Assembly (NCBI RefSeq): GCF_019457945.1
Contig: NZ_JAHZSU010000001.1
Span: 310,001-374,000 of the forward strand
Direction: 5' to 3'
From: Ornithinimicrobium laminariae
Lineage (GTDB): Bacteria > Actinomycetota > Actinomycetes > Actinomycetales > Dermatophilaceae
Length of the DNA: 64,000 nucleotides
Position numbers and translations under genes: made by a program. The notes under the pieces were generated by a model. It was not told where the DNA came from, searched no databases, and was given only the letters and a program-made list of their open reading frames with translations. This document shows, piece by piece, positions 54,131-61,605 of this stretch; position 1 is the first letter of the stretch, and every line of letters starts with the position of its first letter.

Positions 54131-54942
54131 AGTTTCGGGTACCACGTTCCCAGGATCGAGAACGAATGGCGGTACTGATGTTGGTTGCCAACGAAGAAAT
54201 GGACATCTTTCCCGGGATCCATCATTGCTTCCCACTTCGCCAGCAGACGACCGGCTAACTCACTCTCAGGATAACGCCGTCGCCACTGGTAAGCCGCGGC
54301 TCCAACTTCCCAATCAATGATGGTCTGGTTGTGCCCCAAACACCCACCCTCCAAACACTTATATCTCGCCCTGATTTGGTACGGCGCAGGCTCCAAAGGA
54401 GTCTTAACCGCCCCATCGCTGAAGAGATCCGGCGCAGCAGCCGCGTCAACCTTCGACTGCTGAGGCTTAGTCCACTCTTTGCCATCCTGGATGCTCAATC
54501 GAACATCAACTGGCTTAATTAGGCCCAACGACGGTGCGGGCTTATTCATTGGAGTTGCCCTGTTGATGGCAACCAATTCACACGTCGATGTCTCCCCAAC
54601 AAGATTACCAAGTAGCTGCCGGCGCGCCTTCCAGTTCCCAGAGGGCTTGACTACCTCCCCAAGGGTGATCTTCTCGTTGTTAGGCTGGTGCGACTCGGGG
54701 CGGGGGTCCTTCGACCCACGCTTACGCAACGGCACGTCGATGACTTGGTACTTCTTGAACTCGTAGTCAAACTCCTTGGTCCTGAAGGGGATGGGATACA
54801 ACCTCACCCACTCAGGCAAAGGCGTGTCTAAACGGACCCCAGCCACACAAACGGTCTCCTTGTGGCGAACCGACGGAGTGGGATACGTCTTTACCGTCAC
54901 TAGAACCCTGGCATCAAACCAGTCATGCGTCGAGCCCGTCAT
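54127..54942 (-). CDS. Unknown protein with Cys/His motifs, partner of DUF488
   Basis: I do not recognise a characterised family. The 271-residue soluble protein begins with a beta-rich segment VLVTVKTYPTPSVRHKETVC and VAGVRLD, then EWVRLYPIPFR and KDPRPESHQP, which recall OB-like or small beta-barrel domains that pair with DUF488 genes. Near residues 200-225, RYKCLEGGCLGHNQTIIDWE offers Cys-x4-Cys-x2-His, a possible metal site, followed by a helical segment and HFFVGNQHQYRHSFSILGTW. The base composition from here to 55,140 is visibly richer in A and T than the chromosome around it. It converges on the DUF488 gene with a three-base stop overlap. Confidence 0.75.
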   Translation of the reverse strand: MTGSTHDWFDARVLVTVKTYPTPSVRHKETVCVAGVRLDTPLPEWVRLYPIPFRTKEFDYEFKKYQVIDVPLRKRGSKDPRPESHQPNNEKITLGEVVKPSGNWKARRQLLGNLVGETSTCELVAINRATPMNKPAPSLGLIKPVDVRLSIQDGKEWTKPQQSKVDAAAAPDLFSDGAVKTPLEPAPYQIRARYKCLEGGCLGHNQTIIDWEVGAAAYQWRRRYPESELAGRLLAKWEAMMDPGKDVHFFVGNQHQYRHSFSILGTWYPKL

Positions 54943-55146
54943 CGGGCTAACTCTTTTACGTGCGCTGCAGTCATCGAAGTTACCTCGTCACCAATCGATT
55001 CGGAGTCAGTTCTGAGGAACCTACCACCGACGAGTTGTCAGAGACTTCGAGAGAGTGATGATCCTGATAGCAGCTTTGGTGGACGGCTGCGGTCGGTTAT
55101 AAGTACCACTACGTGCGTTACCCCCCAAATTTGTTTTAGAACGCAG
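54943..55146. other. Intergenic region between cargo gene and terminator
   Basis: No convincing gene or RNA is seen. The stretch is relatively A+T-rich and must hold the promoter of the cargo gene at 54127-54942. Short inverted matches occur but none stands out. Confidence 0.6.
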
Positions 55147-55193
55147 AAAAGAACCCCTGCACCACCCGATAAGGGTGGTGCAGGGGTTCTTTT
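55147..55193. terminator. Perfect 21-bp bidirectional terminator
   Basis: Bases 55147-55167 pair perfectly with 55173-55193 around GATAA. The stem ends in AAAA on the left and TTTT on the right, so it works as an intrinsic terminator on both strands. It ends the leftward late transcript 57 bases after its last gene and insulates the cargo module. Confidence 0.95.
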
Positions 55194-55249
55194 CAGGGCC
55201 TCGCTGCCATTCGGCCTACTAGACCGCGCCCACGAGGCCGGGACGGGAG

Positions 55250-55813
55250 CTAGCCGGCTAGTCCGTCGCCGTCCACGTCGTAGTGCCGGCCGAGCTGGGA
55301 GAAACCTTCGGCCGGCGTGGTCTTAGGCTGCTGCCAGAACGCCACTCCGACGGTCGCAAAACCGACCAGGGAAGCGATCTGCTCCGTGGAGACCTCAACA
55401 CCAAAGAGGACCGCGAAAGCCGCAGCGGCCTTGATGAGCGCTGAGACAGCAGCGAGGCCACGTTCACTCGTGAAGTACGCCACCGCGACCCCAAACAGCG
55501 CAGCGACAACACCCATTGCGAGCGCCGTGTTCTCAGTCGTGAGACCGGGCAGCCCAAACAAGATCGCGGCCTGTGCGGCTGCTTCGAGGATGGCCAGCCA
55601 CATCACCGGCTGACGTCCGAAGAACCGGACCGTGGCGCCCTCGACCTCTACTGGTTGCGCCCATACCTGCGGCAGTAATTTTCCCTCGATCGTCGCGTCA
55701 CCATCGTTGATGACGGGATAGGCATCTTGGCCGGCTTCGGCCTCGGCCACTTCTACCGTGGTGAAGCCCTCTGCCGGCTCGTCAATGAGGTCGTGTTCTG
55801 TGGTGGTGGACAT
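55250..55813 (-). CDS. Phage membrane protein, holin candidate
   Basis: The 187-residue protein has an acidic N-terminal region (about 65 residues) and then three hydrophobic segments: VMWLAILEAAAQAAILFGLP, ALAMGVVAALFGVAVAYF and ALIKAAAAFAVLFGVEVS. A short C-terminal tail ends in HYDVDGDGLAG, which resembles a single EF-hand-like DxDGDG loop. It is the last gene of the late block, after the lysin, where actinophage holins or other lysis membrane proteins often sit. It could equally be a superinfection or tail-chaperone-unrelated membrane protein. Confidence 0.65.
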   Translation of the reverse strand: MSTTTEHDLIDEPAEGFTTVEVAEAEAGQDAYPVINDGDATIEGKLLPQVWAQPVEVEGATVRFFGRQPVMWLAILEAAAQAAILFGLPGLTTENTALAMGVVAALFGVAVAYFTSERGLAAVSALIKAAAAFAVLFGVEVSTEQIASLVGFATVGVAFWQQPKTTPAEGFSQLGRHYDVDGDGLAG

Positions 55814-55878
55814 GGTTCTCCTTAATGGGTTGTGCGGGTCATTTGGGCGGGGTGCTGCGTGGTTCTGCAGGCTGGGGC

Positions 55879-57366
55879 TCAGAGGCCCGCGGCAGACCGA
55901 GCTTGGATGAGTTGGTCGTCCGGGACGACTGCCTGGCCACCGACACGAACCACCTCAAGCGGTTTGAGCCGGGCGATCTCGGCCGCGATCACTGCCGGCA
56001 GTGCCTGGCCGGGGCTGGCGACAGGGAAGATGGCGCCGGGCAGCCGAGTGGCGATCGCAGCGTCGATCGTCGCGTCCCGGCCCACTAGATAGACACCTTC
56101 GGTGCCTTCCGGGAAGGCAGCCTTCGAAACCTGCACTGCGGTGTCGTGGCGAGTAGCACCCCCCAGGGTCGCTTCATTCAGCATGCGCAGATCCTTTTCA
56201 AAGAGTGCCGTTGTCTTCGGGCCGACCACACCGAGGCCCTGCAGCCCGTTGGCCTTCTGGTAGGCACTGACGCCCGTGGTGGTCTTCCGTAGCCCGTGTG
56301 CCGCCAGCACGCGCCCTGCGTCAGCAGAGAGCGCTGGGGCAGCCGGGGCCTGAGGGGTCGCCGGTTCAGGGGTCGGCGCCGGTGCCGGCGCGGGATCCAA
56401 AGCCGGGGGTTTGAACTTCGACAACACCTTGGTACTAACAAAACGATCACGGCCAATGCGCACCCACGACCCATTTAGTAGCCCGGTGACTTTGGTACCA
56501 CGCTCCAGCGAGTCAACAACCTTGCTGGCAGCGCTTGCGGTCGCGCGGACGTTCGCGGCAGCGTCGGCCGAGACATACCGGGTCACCACCGGGATAGCAG
56601 AGATCTTCGAGGACGACAAAACACCGGCACCGACATACTGGCCATCACCGATTTTGAGCCAACCATTCTGCAGGGTGCCCGTCAGCTTGCGGCCGCGAGA
56701 GCGGACCGTCACCACCTTGTAGTTAGTGCCGGGCCCAGAGCGCACATTGGCCGTGTAGTCAGCGCTGACATAACGAGTGACCTTCGACGGTGCCGCCTTG
56801 ACGTAAATGGCGTTGTACGCCTTCGCCGCAGCAGCCCAATCAGGCCGGTACACGCCCACCACATAATCAATCGTGCGCTCGTGATAGTGCACACCAATGT
56901 CAGAGGTCCCACGGCCAGGCCGGGGCAGGTTGCCATCAAGCGTGATAGCGATACGACCCTCCACTTTCCACCGCACAAAGATGCCCACATGGTTGGTGGC
57001 GTTGGCCTGGCGACCGGGCAGTTTCAGCAGGAAGTAGTCGCCCGGCTCGGCGTTCGCGAACCCGACGTGACGGTTGTTGCTGCGGAACCAGTCGCGCTGC
57101 AGCCACGTCGCGGCGTAGCCCACAGGGAGACCACCCTGCAAGCCAACCGCGGCACGGCCGGCAGTTTGCCCCAGCGCTTTATCAACGCCCCAAGACAGGA
57201 AGCGGTTGCACCAGTACCCCTGCCACGTGCCCCACTTCGTGCGCCAGTTAGCACCTGAACCAAACTTGCTCCAGTTGTAGTTCCCCGACGTGTAGCCACG
57301 CTGACTCAACAGGTGCTTCATCACCAGGTCGCGTGCGCTGGCTGCAGTTAAAGCCTTTGTTGCCAT
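55879..57366 (-). CDS. Phage lysin: CHAP domain, two SH3 domains, PG-binding and cell-wall-binding repeat
   Basis: The protein degrades host peptidoglycan. From ATG at 57366, which follows GAGGAGA, it has 495 residues. A CHAP-type peptidase domain comes first, with Cys in QGYWCNRFLSWG and His in ATNHVGIFVRW. Two SH3-like repeats follow, each beginning VTRYVSAD and containing NVR (about 195-315). After a Pro/Ala linker come a peptidoglycan-binding-like segment (SAYQKANGLQGLGVVGPKT) and a CWB2-type repeat (RHDTAVQVSKAAFPEGTEGV then YLVGRDATIDA, VVRVGGQAVV). The frame continues upstream into the broken amidase without a stop, so an ancestral fusion cannot be excluded. Confidence 0.85.
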   Translation of the reverse strand: MATKALTAASARDLVMKHLLSQRGYTSGNYNWSKFGSGANWRTKWGTWQGYWCNRFLSWGVDKALGQTAGRAAVGLQGGLPVGYAATWLQRDWFRSNNRHVGFANAEPGDYFLLKLPGRQANATNHVGIFVRWKVEGRIAITLDGNLPRPGRGTSDIGVHYHERTIDYVVGVYRPDWAAAAKAYNAIYVKAAPSKVTRYVSADYTANVRSGPGTNYKVVTVRSRGRKLTGTLQNGWLKIGDGQYVGAGVLSSSKISAIPVVTRYVSADAAANVRATASAASKVVDSLERGTKVTGLLNGSWVRIGRDRFVSTKVLSKFKPPALDPAPAPAPTPEPATPQAPAAPALSADAGRVLAAHGLRKTTTGVSAYQKANGLQGLGVVGPKTTALFEKDLRMLNEATLGGATRHDTAVQVSKAAFPEGTEGVYLVGRDATIDAAIATRLPGAIFPVASPGQALPAVIAAEIARLKPLEVVRVGGQAVVPDDQLIQARSAAGL

Positions 57367-57886
57367 GCTCTCGTCTCCTCGCTCAGAGCCCTGGCCATCA
57401 GCCAGGGCCCGAATTGTCGTTATGTGTGCGTAAGCCGCATCACCAGGGCAAGCCGTCGCAAAGGAATCCCGGTGGCCAACCAACACAGCGCCCGGATCCA
57501 CAAACCCGCGGCGCTTCACCTCAGCTATGAGCCACGCAGCAGACTCCACCTGCGCAAACGTCGGCTCCTCATCCTCGAAAGTGCCAACCAAACAGATCGC
57601 GGCCTTCGAAGATCCGGCCAGAAGGAGACACCAGCCACGTGTAAGAGACTCCGGCATCGGTTCCATACATGTACTCGCCGTCGTCCTGCAGCGGACCACG
57701 GAACCGCTCCCACCCCACGCGCTCCAAGAACAGGATTTGCTCAACGTCCTCAACTAGCGACGCAGCCTGCGACAAGGTGCGGGTGTCGCTGTGATGCAAA
57801 TGCAGCGTCGTCACCGGCACCGGTCGGTCCGACCACCCATCACCACGGACAGCACCCCACTCCTCACGCAGAATTATTTGCGGCAT
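57367..57886 (-). pseudogene. N-acetylmuramoyl-L-alanine amidase, broken by a frameshift and small deletion
   Basis: An Amidase_2-type enzyme would cut the peptide from muramic acid. The first frame (57886 to about 57605) encodes ILREEWGAV, TTLHLHHSDT with the first zinc His, and SYTWLVSPSGRIFEGRD, then runs into a stop at 57569. The rest of the fold is in another frame: AAICLVGTFEDEEPTFAQVE and VGHRDSFATACPGD, which holds the second zinc His and the Cys. The two frames meet directly, with no room for the usual GAHT/N-containing loop. That points to a deletion of perhaps 10-20 codons that also shifted the frame, not simply a slip. The C-terminal half runs in frame into the CHAP lysin. Confidence 0.75.
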
Positions 57887-58032
57887 ACATGACCTCCTTC
57901 GGGCCTATACCGGCGCCGAGCACCAGCCACGCACAGAGCGCACCGGGCCAGGTTGACCACGGCAGCGATCGACACCAGCCCCGCTACTGCCGCGAGCGCT
58001 ACCTGGGCCATCCCGCACTGGTCTTCGTCCAT
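57874..58032 (-). CDS. Small phage membrane protein (52 aa)
   Basis: The 52-codon frame starts with ATG preceded by AAAAGGAGG, one of the best ribosome binding sites in the window. It encodes MDEDQCGMAQVALAAVAGLV then SIAAVVNLARCALCVAGARR, a single membrane helix with a short acidic N-terminus and a basic C-terminus. It overlaps the amidase start by 13 bases. A small one-helix protein in a lysis block may be a holin partner or antiholin, but function is not proven. Confidence 0.7.
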   Translation of the reverse strand: MDEDQCGMAQVALAAVAGLVSIAAVVNLARCALCVAGARRRYRPEGGHVCRK

Positions 58033-58061
58033 TCGGTGCGCCTCCTTTTAGGCAGAGATAA

Positions 58062-58085
58062 ACCCTCACGTTCAGACGTGAGGGT
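58062..58085 (-). terminator. Perfect hairpin inside the lysis block
   Basis: ACCCTCACGT (58062-58071) pairs perfectly with ACGTGAGGGT (58076-58085) around TCAG. No T-run follows on the minus strand, so it may be an attenuator or processing site between the 101-aa and 52-aa membrane genes. Confidence 0.6.
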
Positions 58086-58104
58086 GGGGTTTGCTGCGCG
58101 AATC

Positions 58105-58410
58105 TCAGGCCAGGTTCTGACGGCCGGCCTTGATGATTTTGTCGGGGTCTTCACCAGCCCGCAGGAGGTAGTCGCGCAGGATGCGACGGTCTATCTCGCA
58201 TCCTGTGGCACGGTCTTGGAAGTGCGTCACCGCGTCGAAAGGGATGGTCTGGCCCTGAGTGATTTCTTGCTTCGCCGGGGCAGCCTTTGCGCGGGTTTTG
58301 TCTGATCGTTCGAGGTACCACCTGATGCCACTACCCACCGCGAGCAGCAGAGGCAACACAAAAAAGACCGACCAAAGAAGCCACGGCTCAGACGAAGGGG
58401 ACAAGGCCAT
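58105..58410 (-). CDS. Phage hypothetical protein with one membrane helix (101 aa)
   Basis: Not recognised. The protein begins with a hydrophobic segment (WLLWSVFFVLPLLLAVGSGI), then a basic region (RWYLERSDKTRAKAAPAK) and a soluble C-terminus with DRRILRDYLLRAGEDPDKII. This is the topology of a type I or II single-helix membrane protein. GGAG lies eight bases before the ATG. It lies between tail genes and the lysin, so a lysis role is possible. Confidence 0.7.
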   Translation of the reverse strand: MALSPSSEPWLLWSVFFVLPLLLAVGSGIRWYLERSDKTRAKAAPAKQEITQGQTIPFDAVTHFQDRATGCEIDRRILRDYLLRAGEDPDKIIKAGRQNLA

Positions 58411-58424
58411 TGTGTTGCTCCTGC

Positions 58425-58913
58425 CTATGTTGGTCGGTCAGCCTTGGCCAGTGGTGCTGGCGCGGCTTTCGCGTCCGCTGCAAGAGCTCGTCGCATCCCC
58501 TTCTGGTCAGCAAAGATTTGAATGAGTCGCCCGCCGGCACCCAACGTGATCGCCCACGAGAGCGTGCTGGCCGTCGCGGCCTGAGACCACGGGTACGCCG
58601 ACAGTGACGCGGCGTACGCTCCGGCGGTGACAACCAGTCCGCAGCAGCCCGCGGACTCCACCCACATTGCTTCGCGAGGTATCGGGGTGCGTGGGGCTGC
58701 GAGCGCACCAGTGAGTGCGCAGAGTGCTGCCTGCGCGTAGAGGACGGACCAGAGCGCGATGGCTTCTGGGCCGGCTATTTCTGTAAGCGCTTCGTGCCTG
58801 GCGATGTCGAGGGTGTGCTGCACGCCGAGTGCGAGCAGCATCCCGTATGTCACGACGACGAACGCGTGGCTCGATGAGGTCAGGGTGAAGGGCCGTTTGG
58901 GTTGGCGGGGCAC
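58425..58913 (-). CDS. Phage membrane protein, four helices (162 aa)
   Basis: Not recognised. Four hydrophobic segments can be seen: HAFVVVTYGMLLALGVQ, AIALWSVLYAQAALCALTGAL, ESAGCCGLVVTAGAYAASL and TASTLSWAITLGAGGRLIQI. The C-terminal tail is Ala/Lys-rich. The start is GTG with AAAGGGG upstream, six bases after the preceding stop. Its size and layout resemble the neighbouring 146-residue protein, so the pair may have a joint membrane function. Confidence 0.7.
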   Translation of the reverse strand: MPRQPKRPFTLTSSSHAFVVVTYGMLLALGVQHTLDIARHEALTEIAGPEAIALWSVLYAQAALCALTGALAAPRTPIPREAMWVESAGCCGLVVTAGAYAASLSAYPWSQAATASTLSWAITLGAGGRLIQIFADQKGMRRALAADAKAAPAPLAKADRPT

Positions 58914-58919
58914 TAGGCG

Positions 58920-59360
58920 TCACCCCTTTTGTCGGTGTTCGTTGACGCTTTCGCCGGCATACATGAAAGAAAGCCCGCAGCAAGTCCACGCCACCGCTGA
59001 ATAGACAATCCCGGCCGAGGGCACTGCCCCGGTAGGGACAGCAATCACGATCGCCATGCCCCAGGCTGCGACGATGAGACCTAGCCCGAGAGCGCCGAGC
59101 CATGCCACATCGCGGGCGACGAGGATTGTCAGTGCCCACGCGGTGGAGGTGAGGATCACAGCGATTCCCCAAACTGGTGCAGCGGCCCAGGCCAGAGCCA
59201 CACGAAAACTGCCCACGTCATAGGCACTCGGCGCTACCACCATCGTGATACCACTGAGCAGGGCAGAGACGATGATGACGCCAGCCACGAATTCAGGGAT
59301 GTGATTGCGCCGGAACGTGGCCGTGAGGATCTGGGCGCGCTTCGTGAGCGACTGAGTCAT
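58920..59360 (-). CDS. Phage membrane protein, four helices (146 aa)
   Basis: Not recognised. The protein has a basic N-terminus (TKRAQILTATFRRNHIPEF) and four hydrophobic segments: VAGVIIVSALLSGITMVV, RVALAWAAAPVWGIAVI, LGALGLGLIVAAWGMAIVI and SAGIVYSAVAWTCCGLSFMY. ATG at 59360, not the frame start at 59384, is chosen because AAGGAGGT precedes it. The C-terminus is short and charged (AGESVNEHRQKG). Confidence 0.7.
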   Translation of the reverse strand: MTQSLTKRAQILTATFRRNHIPEFVAGVIIVSALLSGITMVVAPSAYDVGSFRVALAWAAAPVWGIAVILTSTAWALTILVARDVAWLGALGLGLIVAAWGMAIVIAVPTGAVPSAGIVYSAVAWTCCGLSFMYAGESVNEHRQKG

Positions 59361-59384
59361 TGAGTGACCTCCTTGTGGGCTCAT

Positions 59385-60710
59385 CTACACGGCCCTCCAT
59401 TTCACGTTGTCCGCAAACAGGCGACCACCCGACACGTTCTTGTAGACCCACAATGAGATGACCCGGTTGTTTCGGTCGATGACGTGCGTCGAGACATGCC
59501 GAGTCGGTGCTGCCTGCCTGGTAGGGATCGTGATCGTTTTGTCAAGCACGGACCCGTTGTCACGCAGCTTGATTCTGGCTTCACCGTCAGCCCCACCAAC
59601 GTTGGTGTACCACCACAGGTCCACGCTGAGCTCATACACCGCGCCCGCGTTCTCAGCCGGCACGGTCACCGCCTGCCTAATCCAGTCGCCCTCAACGGTG
59701 GTCGAGGGCGTATTGGATAAGTTGTTTGGAGATGAGCCTTGCAAAGACCACGAGCCCGAATGGGTCCACCCAGTAAAGCCTGTGCCGACAGCGCTAAAGT
59801 CACCGTTAGTTACCACGTCAAGCCGGTGTGTGGAGCTCTTATCAGCCAAGGCCATGCCACTCATCGTGAGCGGCATCAACCGTCCAGCGTCACGCTCCTG
59901 CGCGATGAACTGCAGCAGCAGCCGGTAGTCGCTGGCGGACATATAGTCCCCGCCTTTGCCTACGTTGTCAGGGTGCAGCATCAGATTCACGCCGACACCA
60001 TTGCTCTGAGCCTGCGTGATCTTTGCTTTGGCTTCGGTGTAAGTCATCTTCTCGATGGTGATATGGCCCAGCCCAACGCTGGGCCTGCCGTCTAGTTCCC
60101 AATAGCCAGAGCCCAGATCGCCGTAACTGGACGATGCCGCGTAGTCCTCGAGCACTAACCGGCCCGCGGGCAGTTCTGTGAACTCGCGTCGGTCACGGAC
60201 GTAGAAGCCGCCATAACCCTTCTGCCCGTTGGCGTCGGTGATGCCGGGTTGGGTCCACATTTCCACGGCACACCCCGGCAGTTGGGCCTTCAGCTCGATG
60301 AGTGATGTTTGTATCTCGTCCACAAAGCCCGCCAGATTCGTCCTGGGGTCGTGCGTGGCTGAGTGAGAGGCAGGCTCCATGCCCAGTTCGAAACACAAGT
60401 CTTGCTGGATATCGGCCCACGGCATCGAGTGCTCCGAAGTGGACACCTCACGTTGCCGGGAGTACAGGGCAAGGGTTGCGGGGATACCAAAGTCGCGGTG
60501 TGCGTTGGCCACCGCACCGGGGATCGCGTCGGGATTGTGGTCTAGGCGGATCGAGACAGCAGCAACACCACCGGTGCCAATGACTGTGCCGTGACGACGC
60601 GCGAAAATCTCTGCGTTGGCTCGATGCGCCGCAAAAACGGGGTCGGGTTTGTTGGTGAGGCAACCCTCCACGAGGGAGTGGGTGCTTCCTGAGCTGTACT
60701 GAATGCTCAT
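59385..60710 (-). CDS. Tail-associated polysaccharide-deacetylase-like protein with C-terminal carbohydrate-binding domain
   Basis: This probably modifies or cuts the cell-surface glycan during adsorption. From ATG at 60710 (GGAGG upstream) it has 441 residues. The N-terminal half has a NodB-like fold: VAAVSIRLDHNPDAIPGAVA replaces the usual TFDDG motif, and HSATHDP resembles the HSxxH metal motif, with LMLHPD later in place of the final His motif. The C-terminal half (about 305-441: VVTNGDFSAVGTGFTGWTHS to the end) is a jelly-roll-like carbohydrate-binding module. The start overlaps the stop of the upstream tail gene (ATGA). The altered first motif leaves the exact activity open. Confidence 0.8.
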   Translation of the reverse strand: MSIQYSSGSTHSLVEGCLTNKPDPVFAAHRANAEIFARRHGTVIGTGGVAAVSIRLDHNPDAIPGAVANAHRDFGIPATLALYSRQREVSTSEHSMPWADIQQDLCFELGMEPASHSATHDPRTNLAGFVDEIQTSLIELKAQLPGCAVEMWTQPGITDANGQKGYGGFYVRDRREFTELPAGRLVLEDYAASSSYGDLGSGYWELDGRPSVGLGHITIEKMTYTEAKAKITQAQSNGVGVNLMLHPDNVGKGGDYMSASDYRLLLQFIAQERDAGRLMPLTMSGMALADKSSTHRLDVVTNGDFSAVGTGFTGWTHSGSWSLQGSSPNNLSNTPSTTVEGDWIRQAVTVPAENAGAVYELSVDLWWYTNVGGADGEARIKLRDNGSVLDKTITIPTRQAAPTRHVSTHVIDRNNRVISLWVYKNVSGGRLFADNVKWRAV

Positions 60711-61588
60711 GGCTTCAACGCCTCCGGGACGTGCGCCCAGCGGGTGGGCAACCATGACTGCGCTTCTCGCTCGGCGACGGTGCCACCAAAGAGAATGACA
60801 GCGGTCCCCGCTGACACTGACGTAATAGCGGCCCCAGTAACGTCCTCGTAGCGGCTCTGGCCCGCGTCCCAAAACGCTGTCAGCGTAAGAATTGCGGGGA
60901 CGTCGCCCGGCTGTAGCGCGGTGTCAGCCTTAGCGCCCTGCGCGGACGTGGCGAGCTGCGAGGCGATGGGTATGGAGGGCTTATCTTTTAGGTCCAGGTA
61001 CGAGCCGGTCGACGCCACAGCAGCTAGATCACCGCTGTTTGAGCCACCCTCGTGGGTGTGATCCTCAGCCGCCGACTGCAGCGCAGCCCTGGCCGTAGCC
61101 GCGCTCTCCTGTTTGATGAGAGCACGACCAAACGTTGTCGCGTCAAGAAGGTCCCCAACTAGGTGACGGTGCTGTTCCAGTTCGCCACCACCACCTGCAA
61201 CCAGATCGTTTGCCTGCTGGACGGCCGTTGCCGCAGCGTTAGCGGCCGCTATGGCCTGAGCCACTGCATTGTTTGCATCCGCGACAGCCTGCTCGGCGGT
61301 ATCAATAGCATCCATGCGCTCTTGCGCGGTCATGCGCAGAGCTACCGGTCCACCCGCACGCACATAGGGCTGAGGCACCGTCGTCCGGTAAGCCGGCAGA
61401 ATCCCCAGCGGCGACGTCGTTAAGTCACCCAACGGTGTGCCCTGCATATCCGCGACATCCAGCGCGGTTGTGTCCTGCTCCGACGACGTAGCGGTGAGAA
61501 TCACAGCGACACTCTCAGCAGGTGAACCATCAGCAGGTGAGAGCACGACCGCGGGGTTAAACGAAAACGGGAAATCTTCAAGAGCCAT
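60707..61588 (-). CDS. Tail fibre-like protein
   Basis: The 293-residue protein has a beta-rich N-terminus, a strongly predicted coiled coil (about 85-130: AQERMDAIDTAEQAVADANN, then NAVAQAIAAANAAATAVQQA), and a C-terminal part with HRHLVGDLLDATTFGRALI and DVTGAAITSVSAGTAVILFG. H-L-x-D-L and similar collar motifs are common in trimeric phage fibres. A good ribosome binding site (AAAAGGA) precedes the ATG. The last residues overlap the next gene. It is probably part of the host-binding apparatus. Confidence 0.75.
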   Translation of the reverse strand: MALEDFPFSFNPAVVLSPADGSPAESVAVILTATSSEQDTTALDVADMQGTPLGDLTTSPLGILPAYRTTVPQPYVRAGGPVALRMTAQERMDAIDTAEQAVADANNAVAQAIAAANAAATAVQQANDLVAGGGGELEQHRHLVGDLLDATTFGRALIKQESAATARAALQSAAEDHTHEGGSNSGDLAAVASTGSYLDLKDKPSIPIASQLATSAQGAKADTALQPGDVPAILTLTAFWDAGQSRYEDVTGAAITSVSAGTAVILFGGTVAEREAQSWLPTRWAHVPEALKP

Positions 61589-61605
61589 CAGTTTTAATCC
61601 TTTTC

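Noticed and set aside
52654..55146. A phage repressor or immunity gene beside the integrase
   Set aside because: Neither cargo protein has a helix-turn-helix motif; regulators are probably outside the window.
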